This document shows positions 1-12,100 of a DNA stretch of 64,000 nt, piece by piece. Under the pieces are notes generated by a model. It had not been told where the DNA came from and searched no databases. It worked only from the letters and a program-made list of their open reading frames with translations. The translations under genes were made by a program, and so were the position numbers. This DNA comes from Holacanthus passer (lineage: Eukaryota; Chordata; Actinopteri; Pomacanthidae), in NCBI GenBank assembly GCA_025331565.1, contig JAFREQ010000039.1:4271001-4335000 (forward strand), in the 5' to 3' direction. How positions within the stretch are numbered: position 1 is the first letter of the stretch; every line of letters begins with the position of its first letter.

Positions 1-1084
1 CATAGTCATAGTCAGTCGGGTGATGGTAGCTTTCTGGACACAGGCCATGATCACAGGAGGTGGGATTCAAAAACCTCAGCTGAGGGGCTTTGGAGAGCTG
101 CCACTGTGCTACTGCTGTCTATCAGGTTGTAATGCCTTGATCCTAGAAAGATAAAGAATGTCCTGTGCCAGAACAGTAGATGATGCTCTGTTTGGTGGTG
201 AATGGCTTGCCCATCACATTTTCCCAGAACCCAAGACATGTTCAAAGCCCAAAACCCAAAGATGTTCAGTTTACTGTCAGAGAAAAGTAAGAAAACAGGC
301 TAATATTCACACACTGTCACACTTAGGAAGCACTCGTGAATATTTTTATTTAAACAATCAGTCCCTTAACAAAATTGTAATTTGCCTAATTGTTTCAGCT
401 CTGCTCTCTTTCTTATTTCTGCATTTTGATAATTCACAGTAATAAAGACGTAAAGTGTTGCTTATACCTCATACAGATATGCTGTGCACAGTACAGTGTG
501 TTTGTCCTGATTTCTCCTTTCAGGCCACAGGAGGAGGAGGTTGGCGGTCAGGCTGGCAGTGGGTTGTGAGCACTCATGTGGGCTGTTTGTTTGCACATTT
601 TACCAGCAGTTTGCCACAGACTTGAACAAAACCCCTGCCGGGCTGTATTAGCCTCCTGGAAACCCCTCGCTGCTGAATGGCATAAGATTTTGTTGTCGTC
701 TTTGACTGCGTTGCAGTAGGAAGCCTGAATGTCTTTACCAGCCTGGCCAAGCAGCGCTGACATGCTGCTGTTTGTCACTGCTTGGCAACAGACACATTTG
801 CAGCCCATCCCTCCAAGGTCACTCTGTTCCTTTCCTTAATTGAGTTGTGCAGAGCTGAATTGAATTCCACTGTCAATGACAAGTTGGATTACTTTTTTTG
901 TTGTCAGCATGGAGCAGGAATTTTCTGTTCCTGTGACTCAACACCTTGCAATAATTATTTTTTAATTTTTTTTTATCAAAACAAATGCCTGCTTTTTTTT
1001 TCTTACCCTGTTCCTTTTCACAGTGGTGATTCAACCTGCATCCAGGGGGAAAAAAAGACATTTCTAGCATCAGATGTTAAAATT

Positions 1085-1335
1085 GATTTCATTCATACAG
1101 CGCTTTTTTCTGCCTTAGCAGACGACACTGTGCAATCAGCCTTCCAATCACTCATTCATACTCACTCATTCATACTCACAATCACACACCAATGACGGCA
1201 AAGGTGCTGGCTTGCCTATCAGGAGCAACTGTCACTGTCTTGCTCAAAGACACGTTGACAGTAGGAGCCTGCGATTGAACCACCGACCCTGGGATTGATG
1301 GGAGACCTGCTCTACCTCCTGAGCAACAGCAGCCC
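1085..1335 (-). mobile_element. tRNA-derived SINE, minus orientation
   Basis: Read on the minus strand, the sequence from 1335 starts GGGCTGCTGTTGCTCAGGAG and continues into GGTGGTTCAATCGC. These resemble RNA polymerase III boxes A and B of a tRNA-derived head. GTGTCTTTGAGCAAGACA, a typical fish SINE body motif, follows near 1255-1236. The 3' end toward 1085 is short-repeat (TGAGTATGAATGAG) sequence. It is diverged and probably inactive. Confidence 0.65.
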
Positions 1336-1819
1336 CACAGACAGAAGTTAAGAAGTTAATGTAATAACACGAAATTCAAAGGAAATGATGAAGCAGATAG
1401 CTGTCTTTTACCAACTCTGTGTGACTGTGGATTATTATGGCACTGAGAAATAAACACGAAAAGAACAACTCCAACATCTCATCATCCTTTCCTTCTTGCT
1501 GTACTGCCCGTCATCAGGCTCTTTCAGTGACTGAGAGTCATGAATAATGTCCCAACACGAGGCTTGTATGGACAGACTTTTCTGAGCATCTCACGTATTA
1601 TGCATGAGATCATTTCCAGTCAGTGGCATTCAGTAAAGACGAGGCACAGTCGGCTCTCGTCCAGCTTCCTCCTCGATTTGGCTCGTTTCTGCATTGTCAT
1701 CCTCCTTTAATTAACCCCTGGTAGCCCACTGCTGACGGCATGTCTGATTGCCTCTCCAAGGGCTGACGGGCCCATCCTGGTGAGGAGGGGAGGGGGAGAC
1801 AAAGAGAGAGGAGGGAGAG

Positions 1820-1848
1820 CCAGCAACAGCAGCAGCAGCAGCAGCAGG
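1820..1848 (+). repeat. Short CAG microsatellite
   Basis: CAGCAACAG followed by CAG units up to GGGGG. The long ORFs on the opposite strand here (poly-Ala/Cys) come from the repeat. Confidence 0.8.
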
Positions 1849-4800
1849 GGGTGAAAGTGGAAGAGTGAGGTAGTCCTTTCTTCCTTTGTCTCTCATTCCC
1901 ATTTCCTCTCTGGACTCCCAGTCGTCTCTCAGCTTCTAAACAAGACTCTCTGCCAGGTGGGGTTTTGCCTCCTGTGGTATTAGGCGCGGTAGGGAAACAG
2001 ACCAAAGCAGAACACTTCTGTGACAAGACGACAGGCAGCGTCCATCCCGCAAGAGGTGAGTTGACAGCAAAGCTAGAAACTATTCTACACACACAACTTC
2101 TGTTTGGAACCTGTAAACAGCTGATTGATGCTGCTTTGTGCCGTGTGTTGGAGTTGAGTTGGACTGTCTCGTTTGTTCTGATAGGTTGGCTCTTTGTGGG
2201 CTCCATCAGAGTCAGGAGAAAGTGAGCCTATCGCCAGCTCTGGCAGGCGGCAAAAAGGCAAGAGAAGAAGAATAAAGTCATTTGCAAGGATGTCTTGGCG
2301 TTTTCTTGTGTGTAATTGCAAAAGCTCAGTGGCATTAACTCGGATTATCACTCAGGCAAATGAAGATGAGTGCTTTTCATTTATATTATGGAGCCCTGCT
2401 CTATATGTGTGGGAGAGAGAGGAAATACAGAGTGCTTTTCAAAGTTTTGTGTGTGACAGATAGTCATGATGGTTGGAAAGCAGCGTCTTTCTTGTGGCTT
2501 TTCTGTTTTCTTCTCCGAGCACTTCAGCTTGCTATGTGTCACTATGAGTTAGTCATTTATTATGGTACCTGAAGCGAGCATCCAGAAAACACAAAAAGGA
2601 CAATGACACATTGCAAAAGTTTTGATTTTAGACCCTGATCCGATTTATTAGCTTTTTTAGAGAACAACTTATATGCTATTGGACAAGCTTTTGTATTAGT
2701 TTGACAGAATGACATCAATCGCAATTTCCTTCTCACGATTAATGTTTCAAACACAATGAAGATCTTTGTGTTGACTTTCATTAGACTTTGGTATGGTCTT
2801 GAGTTCAGAGGTGCTATCTCTGTTGTGAATATTTGTTCATTTAGGAATTCTCACTTCACACTTTCAGCCTCCAATTTACTGCCTGTCAAGCAGCAGCAAA
2901 CACTTCTCTCTCCTTGTTCTGTCTTTGAGGAAGACTTTTTTTTTCTTTGTACTCAAATACCAATGGAACTGTAGGTGATCAAAGGATGAGGAAATTTCAA
3001 TTCAATCACAAGGTGTTTTCTACTTTTAATTGCTGTCAGATGAGAACTGTCTTTCCTGAATTTTTTTATCTTGTTGCCAATATAGTTTCTAATAATGACA
3101 GAATTTAATGGGTTTTATAAAACAGGTGTTTTCAGCTGGAAGTTAAAAAGTTTGAAAGTCAAAATAATATCTTCTCAATTTAGTGGGAGACACAAGCCAT
3201 TCATGAATCTAAGCTGGTCCCAGTGTCTTCAAATGCCGTTATACATGAGGGTTTTTTTTCCCCCTCTGTTTTGTTACGTAAGAGGTCCTCTGACAAAGTG
3301 TTGCATTTTCTCATGTGTAGACATCCCACCTTCATTTACTTCAACACAATACCCCCCAAATATTTATCAATCCCCTCATCAGGAGCTCATTTATCTCCAT
3401 GATATAGTGTAATCACCGGTGTTATCCTTTGTTCATGCTGCTAATGGCATTTTCTCCTCTGGGCCGTTGAAAGAACAAGACCTGGCGTATTGAATACTGC
3501 ATGAGATAATGTTTGCATGGTTGAGTGGAGCCACAGCAGTAGATTCATAGCATGGGAGCAGCTAGCTAAATGCTGCAACACAGCAGGCAAAAATCAGGAA
3601 TTTGCAATAGAATACACAAAGAAATAAAAGCGTTTGAAAGGATATTTGCATCTTTATTTAATTCTCTTTTCTGTGGTGAAATCTCGTTTTCCCACCTGGT
3701 AGGCGGCATCTGACAAGCAAGACGAGAGTCATTCTGATAGACTTTGCATGTTGAGATATCCCCAACAATTTCAGGGCTTTGAAAAACAGATTATACGTTT
3801 TTATATTAGTTATCACACAATTCCATACATCCTGCTGCACACTAACTGATAAAAGGTTACACTATGTAGGACGTTACAGTCTAAGGCATCACAGTGTTTG
3901 TCCACTGAACAGAACCATCACAAGGGAAATACAGTGTGTTTTCTGATAGACTTTGAGGGGGAGACTATGACTTGTTTCGCGCCATCTGCTGCTTATGAAA
4001 CATGGGAGAGAAGCCAATATCCTCCACAGCAGTCTCCTCTCAAGCATTCTGCTCTGTACATTGTTGCTCATTGTTAATTTAAGAAGTTATGACACAAAAG
4101 TCCGGCTCACCCGCCCTTGCTGAAGGGTTATTGAGTTCGGCTGTGCCATTTTTAAGGATTCGCCGCACCCCCCCTCATGCAGAAGATGTGGTGACGTGCA
4201 TGTGCAGGTCTGAGAGGAGGAGCCTGGTTAGCCACAGCTCTGTTCTGTCAGAGCAGTCAGAGCTGATCCAGGGAGTCGACCCGATGAAATATTCAACCAT
4301 TACAGTCAGGCGGACTCTCAGGAGGAGAAGCTCCGTATTTTTGTTTTCTTTTTGTTTTATCAACCCTTTATCCCAGGAAAAACCACAGAGCGCAAATGCT
4401 CTTCTTCAGTAGTCCCCAGCTTCCCATTCATACAGACAAAACACAGTTACTGTTGGCACAGCAGCTCCACTGAAGCAGCAATAATAAAGGTTTTCCCTTC
4501 CTTATCTGCACGGTTTAAAGGATGTTGATCAATATCTTTGACTCAACTATTACCTCACCATGTGTTGAGGTATCAGGCTTTCAGAAATCATTTTCCTCTC
4601 TAGTTCGAGACTGGAGTTTCAAGGTGCTTGTGCTAATAATCTACTTCTTCTCCATCACTGGCAACTTAAACTTCTTTCACAACCACTGTCCTTTATAATG
4701 TGACATGTCTATGATACTTTTTACAGTGTCTTCTTTCATTTTTCTGTCTCTTTTTCTATTATTTTCTAATCTATCTTAAAATCATAATTCTTAAGATTTC

Positions 4801-7800
4801 AGTCATAGTTGATTTGGTGATAGTTGTGGTGGCTGGTGGTGTGGTTTAATACCGCAGGACCAGAATTCTGGGGGAGAGCAACATTGCAGCCAAACAAACT
4901 GTCCTTAATATCAGCCTTTTGAACCACCACAATATGATTTCATGATGGCTACAGACCGAGCAGTTTCCTGCAACAGTACACGTGTAATTTTTGAAACTTA
5001 TCTATTGTCAAATTTGCTAAAAAATGACTGTTGTCTTGTTTTATAGACACTCTTTAATGAACAATCATGGTGAGCACCATCCTCAGTGACAAATACATTG
5101 CATTTCCTGTGAATACTTCTCAATAGAAGCCACCCCATCTTACATGTATATACTTAATATGAACTATTATATGAGCAGCAGCAAGAAACATTTGGTTTGC
5201 ATTAGCAGTAACTGATAGCATATGAAGAATAAACAGTGAGGCTACTATCAATAAGATGAAATTACCAACAGTAATTCTGGATCACATGCTCCATCCTGTG
5301 AATCCCTTGTGCATGTGAAGACCCCACCATTATCAATGAAAACAAAATGTAAATATACTAAATGAGTATTGCAGGAAAATGCAGCATGAATACTATCAAC
5401 AATTGAGTTTGATTTCATGTCTTCATCTTGATAAAGGTTGGTGGACTACACACCAGATGCATGAAAGTCCAGCACCATTATCATTCTGTTTCTAACAAAG
5501 TTTGATATGTTGTTTTTATAAATATATTAGAAACCCAAGCCAAAGATAGAATACTTAAAGCTCCTTTAATTGAATTTCTCAGTTTCTTCTAGATAATCTA
5601 TCCATTGTTTGCATTTCCATTCAGCCAGTTAGTTTTGTTTTTTTATTGTGCCCCATTATAATAACTCTAGTTTGTTTATTAACGTGATTTTGCTTAGAGA
5701 ATTACATTTACACAAGTGAATGCAAAAGCTAAAGGGCATCTTTACTTTACGCCTCCAAGAGCTTTTCACAGTAACTCGTTAAGTTAATTAAGCGAGAATT
5801 AGCTGAGAAATAGTTTTAATCATATTACCCACAGTTCAGGCTAATTCTCCAGAAAAAAGATTTTCAGTATTGTATTAGAGAGGCCACCCAAGGAGGAAAG
5901 AGCGATATGTTGCAGCCAGGGGAAACTGTGCAAATTTATTCTCATGTTTAGATAAGAACTGGAAGTGAATGAGCTTCTCCACAGCCATCTGCCTCTGCTT
6001 TCTCATATTATGATGATAGACTCCACAACTCGCCATCCTCTCACTGCTGTTTCAGCATTCCCTTTTTTGAATTAGCCAAGTAGATGTGCAGCACTTCATG
6101 TTATCAGGTTCAATTTGTCTCAGTTTGGAGGAAATTAATAGTGATGTGGAAAAAGGGATCCTTTTCTCACTTAAAAAGAAGCTTGAATGAATTTGAGATG
6201 TGCAATTAGGCATAAGGAGCAATCAGCACTCGTAAAAGACCATCTGTGTCTTTGATCTCCCCTAAATTTCCTCTCTTCATCTCACTCTTTTTCATCTCTT
6301 TCGTGCTCTCAGAAACAATATATTACACCAAATAAATATAATTTTTACATAGCAACAGGGCTTTCTATATGTCTGCAGGCTACACCTGTGTTTTGGATTT
6401 CAGCCAAGCCACTTTGGACTGATTCATTTTGTTGCGAGCATTAAATTTGGCTCCGTCTGCCCCTGTTGTCTGTCACGCACCAAAGGCTGGTCTCAGAGGA
6501 AGCTGCAGAGTGCACTGCAACGCCCCTGCCACTCCTGAGGCACGTAAAGCTCAGCAGAGGGCTAACTTTAAATCAGATTGTCAAGGTGACCCGACGTCCC
6601 CTGTCACCGCCAAAACTTAGACCCCGCCCAGCACGAACCGCATATTTAACCTTGGCACTCACATATATTCCTCAAGTTGCTGTTGTGTTCTCAGGACGAG
6701 TCAGAGGCAGTCTGCTGCTGTCAGATGATGCCGCCCTCGTCTCGAGACAAAGCCACGGCATCAACAAAGACAGGCTTAAGTGCAGATGAGAGGAAATGAT
6801 TAAAGGGAAACGAGCCAGGCATGTTTCAAAGCCATCGATTTCCACGGGCTTTGTTTGCAAAAGCCTCGTGTGTGCAGAAACACACTCCCTCAAACACTCT
6901 GTTCGACTCCTGTTTGATATCAGAGCTCTACTCGCAGCGTTCAGCGGCGCCTCTTTTTTTATTACATGACTGCAGTAAAGCTGTTGATACATGATGGCAA
7001 AGCTCACATTGACAACAAGGATGCCATTTATTTTTCGTATGACAAGCTGCTCTGTGCTCCAAACATCCATCTCTTTTACCGATAATGGCTTTGAAATGAA
7101 GGAAAATGAAATCTCAAAATGACAGATTAAGGAAGGATTAGTTATGATGTTCAATAACATAAAGGCCCATTACCTGTTTTCTTTCGCCTGTTTTCTTTTT
7201 CATGGTTGATCCTTTCATTCAGCTACAAAAGACTTCTTGAAGAAATTGGATGTTCTGGTCTGAAATTCAGCATAATTTGAACAGCTATGATATTCCATCC
7301 TAAAATAAAGCCTCCAGTTTGAGTCATAGACCTGGTCACATTTTGGCCACGAAGATAAATGCTGCTCATTCTAAATCTGTCATAAGACTAAATCAATTTT
7401 GCACCGCACCAGTGGACAACTGGGATGCAAGGTGTCTGCTCTGCACTACATTTATTACAAACCTTTTACAGGTGTCAGGTGAATATAGACCATCTATTAA
7501 CTTTTGCGTATAGTCTCTAGCAGCTGCCCTTTACATCTCCACAGAGACAGGTGGCCTAACATTTGTTCTAGCGAGGTTGTTTCAGGTTAAACTGTTTTGT
7601 TTTTTTTTCATTTTCATGACTATTAACATTGCATTTAATAAAAAAGGATGCAATATAGCTAATGAAAGGCATGCATGTTTTAAGCCTAACAACTCTTATC
7701 GATTTTCTCAACAAACTTTAGAAAATCAATAACGCCATTATCTTCCGCAGACAGCTCCCGTACACGTCTGCACATCCCCAGCTCGCCCACACTTCCCTCC

Positions 7801-7918
7801 CTTCTTCCTTTGTGAGCCTTTTAAAAAATGAGTCATTATTCTCTCATTTTCAGCCTGCCTTTGGGTTTCATCCTTGTCCGCCATGAATTATAGATGGTGA
7901 GCCTGAATTGACTTGCTG

Positions 7919-7940
7919 AAAAAAAAAAAAAAAAAAAAAA
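7919..7940 (+). repeat. Poly-A tract
   Basis: A run of about 22 A bases in intron sequence. Similar runs occur at about 24619-24637 and 55038-55054. Confidence 0.85.
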
Positions 7941-8248
7941 GCGTAATTAGCTTCTGGAAGTTGATTCAGATTTTTATGTTTAAAAAAAATCATTTCAAAT
8001 GCAGGGTGTGTTTGGGATCAGTCAAACTGAAAATTCACATCAAAGTCCTTTAGGATCTGTTGGTGAAGGAAATTAGTGGCTGTTATCTGTCACTGTGATG
8101 CCGATCGCAGCGTGTGGTTATGTCATTTTGTTCGTATTGATTGTCACCTCTTTCTTTGTGTCTGCTGCGCTACTCATTTATTTTCCCTTCCAGATTTAAA
8201 TTACACTCTTAAGGATGTTTGGCCAGATTTGTCATGCAAATTAAGGGT

Positions 8249-8300
8249 GGAGTCTCTCTCTCTTTCTCCCTCTCTCTCACTGACACACACACACAGACAC
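8249..8300 (+). repeat. CT then CA simple repeats
   Basis: A TCTCTCTCTTTCTCCCTCTC run is followed by CTGACACACACACACAGACA. A TG run lies nearby at about 8439-8452. Confidence 0.75.
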
Positions 8301-9185
8301 AAAGGCAAACACAAATACATATGAGACTTGACATGGTGGCGTGGAAACCAATTAGTATCTGTGAGGACTCTGCATGTGTCTGTACTGTACATGTGTATGT
8401 GAGCTGTCACAGCTGCGGTGCTGGCTCACTGTCATGTTGGGTGTGTGTGTGAGAGGCAGAGAGAGGAGAGGACAATGAAAGAGAAGAAGAGCTAATATAT
8501 TATTATTGAAGGTGATTTATTGTGTCTGATAGCTGAAAATGGGTTTCCAGATTAGAGCAACATATTGTAGGAGTTTTCAGAGCTGTAATTCTCTTGTAAT
8601 TAAACTGCGCGTGTGTGGAAATGATCGCTGTTCGATCCATACGCTCCCCATTTAGGGGGCTCTTGGTGTCTGTCAGCCTTCCACAACAGCTAAATAATGA
8701 CGCGCTAATGAAGATCCTTTTATTCCTCCACACAGTCAGAGTTAATGAGAAGCTTAGCGATTAATGAGCCAGTGCCTTTTTTTCCTCAAAAAAGAACTCA
8801 AATACCCACAAGTCAATGGGGTCCTAAAAAAAGGAGAACAGCTGTTTGAAGAGACAAATTGTGCAATTACAAACGATCTGCAAGTCTGCTAACCGAGCTG
8901 GTGATAGGAGACTCAGAAAATTATACATGTGCTTCATCCCAGCTCTGGTTTTCTACAGTCCTTCAGTGGCATGTAGAATAATGTTTTAATTAAAGTAAGA
9001 TGGTGATGGTGACAGAGAAAGTGAAGGCAGTATGCTTGTTCCTAAAGCACAGAACACTTCTGTTTAAGGTCAGAACAATACTTCTCCTTTTAGAATTGTT
9101 ACCACTGCTCAATTTACTACCTAGACTAGAAGGCTCTAAATCAAAAATGGAAGTGAACCTTTGTTCTGCTCCTCTCCTCCTACAG

Positions 9186-12100
9186 CTGGGACGACAGCAG
9201 CTCTGTGAGCAGCGGCCTGAGCGACACGTTGGACAACATCAGTACTGATGATCTGAACACACCCGCCTACTCCGCTGTCAGTTCATCGCGCAAAAGCAAG
9301 GGAGCGCAGGTAAGCACTAACCATTTGGTACCCTACCTTAGCACCTGGGATCTGATGTCATTCAGGGTCAGTAAGGATTTTTAGCCATGCTAGCATTGCA
9401 GTTCCATGGATGGCAGTGCTGGACTGCCATACTCTGAACTTCTTATGAGGAGCTCTACTCAGTCTGTGAAAACACTGGTATAATGTTCCAAAGTTTGATG
9501 ATGATATCAACAAGGTCATCTTAGTTTGGGCTTGAGACTCTAAAAAAAGAGCCATCAGTACAAACAAGAAGTGGACAGGAAGTGGAAAGATGCTTTTGAG
9601 TTGCACAATGAGAAGTGTACATAGGTAATCTTTTTGTAGCTTGTGAAAAAAGTCAGTACATCCCGGCCATTCTTTTTTAAATCTGTCTCTTGCAATATTG
9701 AATCTCTTTAACACAGCACTGCTTTAACACAAAACATGAAAGGGAAAGTATACAAAGCAATTACAGAAACTGGTCAATAAGAAAATAAGCACTAAAACAT
9801 CAGACTAAATTCAAATGCTGAGTTCTAAACATGTTAGTTTAGCATGAAATCAAGGCCAGTCTGTATGTGAGTTCTGAAATCACAGCTGAGGGAATTAACT
9901 GCAGACTGAAGGCCACTGCTCAGCTCTCCTCACAGGCTTTTGCCGTATTCTGCCAAGTATCTTTGGCCCCTCATGAAATACTCAACAGACTGGGCTCTTA
10001 AGAGACTCTGGTGTTGCTAGGGAGACTGGCCATCTGTTAAGGTGGGCTAGTTATCACTGCTGTATGTGTGTTTGTGTGGGTGTGTTTGTATGCGTCCCAA
10101 AAGAGGAGACCTGGACACGGGTGATTCCAAAGATAGCTGCAACTTCACACACACAGACACACACCCTGCTGCTCCGTTTGTGCAGCAACTCACATCTCTT
10201 TGTCGCGGCTGTGTGTGTTCAAATAATTTTTCTTAAAGGATCATACAGGGGGGTTAGTATGTTTTTAGTTTTATATCATTATTTCTGATATTTTCAGTAT
10301 GCCAAGAAAATAACTTTCTGACATTTAAATTGCTTGAGATTTATTGTGTATTTACATTGCCTCTACTTTTCTTTTTACTGTCTGCATTGCACTTCTATTA
10401 CTGTAGTGGTGAGCAAGCACTATTTTTAAAATTCCCCCACTGGTGCGTTTGGGACACTACAACATTCAAGGTTTTAGCCACAGATTTCACTATTTTACTG
10501 AATCATCGATTAATATCTTTATGTGTTTTCTGACACACCACCACCACCACCACCACCCTCCAGTCCCAGAGAGGAAGCAGGTCCAAGCATGCAGAGCAGG
10601 AGGTGAGCAGCAGCTGGGCCGGAGCCGAGGACCTGAAGAAGGTTGAGGAGGAGCTTGACACGAGCATGGACCCCAGCAGCGGCTCCTCCCGCTGGAAGCC
10701 TTCATCATCCTCCTCTTCCTCTCAAGCCCAGGGCCAGTATGAGGAGGCCGGTCAGAAGGCCGCCGCGCTGGCCCAGATGTCGCAGACAGGTTCGTGGAGG
10801 AGGGGCATGACGGCCCAGGTGGGCATCACGCCACCCAGGTCCAAGGGTACCTCTGCTGCCCTCAAAACACCAGGTGGGACATGCAACACATTTTTTATCT
10901 TCTGGTAGAAACTAAGTGCAGTGATACACACAGTGTGAGGAGGCATTGATTAGGTTGCTCCAAAATGACAAGTGTCTTTGATTGACGCAATAGTGGAAAA
11001 CAGTTGATACTTTGAAGTTTGGGGGGAAAAAAGGGTGGAAAAGGGCACAAATGCGCAAAACAGCATTTTCAACATATATTTCTGCACGATGACGCTGGGA
11101 GTGAAACAAACGAGCCCAAAGCCACACAATGCCGTTTAATTAGCCTTAATAAAGCCGTAATAAATTAAATATTACACCATGCAGGACATTTATGAGATTC
11201 TGTTCCATCTGTGTTTTTCAGATGCAAGTGTGTCATAATTAGATTAGTGATAAAACGAAAGTTAAAAAGATTCTGTTTCTTTTTGCATCAGCCATGGTGA
11301 CAAAAGAATACGCTTTGTCCTAATGTACAAACATCTTTGTGTTTGATTTTAAATGACTAACTTGTGGTACCTTTGAGCTTGTTTTCCTTTTAGATAAAAA
11401 GGATTCTTCAAAGTTTGTTTATTTATTATTCTGTTAACAACTGTGCACCAATGTGTTCTCATGCAGTAAAAATTGTTCGGTCAATTTAAAACTAATCAAA
11501 TCAAAAAAAGGAAACAACCACAACCACCATTACCTCCACCAGTGCTTCAATTGTTATGGAGAGCTTAAGCCAACAACTTAGAAACTTACCTTAAGAAGCT
11601 TAAACCATCTATGCAGACACTAACAGATGCATTTCCTACAGCAAATAATGTTGACCATTTATATTAGCTCTGTAATGACCCTTCACAGTTCTAATTTATT
11701 GGGATGACCTTCTAATGGACCTTTTTCCCAGCGGACATTTCATTTATCACAGCAGGAAAAGCACAGGTGTTACTAATAAAATGAATGATAGCTCTGTTCA
11801 ATTCAAGTGACCCAGTAAGTCACGGCAGTGTGACAGTGAGCCAGCATGAACAATACAATGACTCTGAAACTGAAGAAGCTAAATGGAATTCAGCCGTCAT
11901 TAATGTTTTGGGGGTTTTTTTTTACCTGTACTTTTCTTCCTGTCAGAATCTCTTCAGTGAAAAAAATGAAAATGTGCTTCACTTTTTCTACTAATATTGA
12001 TGTTGGAAGAACATGTTTTGGAATGGAGAGTTGCAGTAGATTTATTGCCTGTCCTAAAACTGATGATTTGGTGATATTTCCTCCTGATACCTGTGCTTAG

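Larger units (their letters stand above)
1..9185 (+). other. nav3: nav3 upstream intron (3' part)
   Basis: No coding exon of the navigator family could be found on either strand. It ends at acceptor CTCCTCCTACAG (9185). Contents: the SINE at 1085-1335, a purine-rich CAG-containing stretch at 1770-1880, the poly-A at 7919, CT/CA/TG runs at 8249-8452, and stretches at 5700-6200, 6780-7110 and 8530-8770 that look like conserved noncoding DNA. A strong donor-like AAGAG|GTGAGTTG lies at 2055. Confidence 0.7.

Noticed and set aside
1697..2206. 169-codon minus-strand ORF with poly-Cys
   Set aside because: The Cys run is the reverse of the CAG microsatellite, and no domain is visible.
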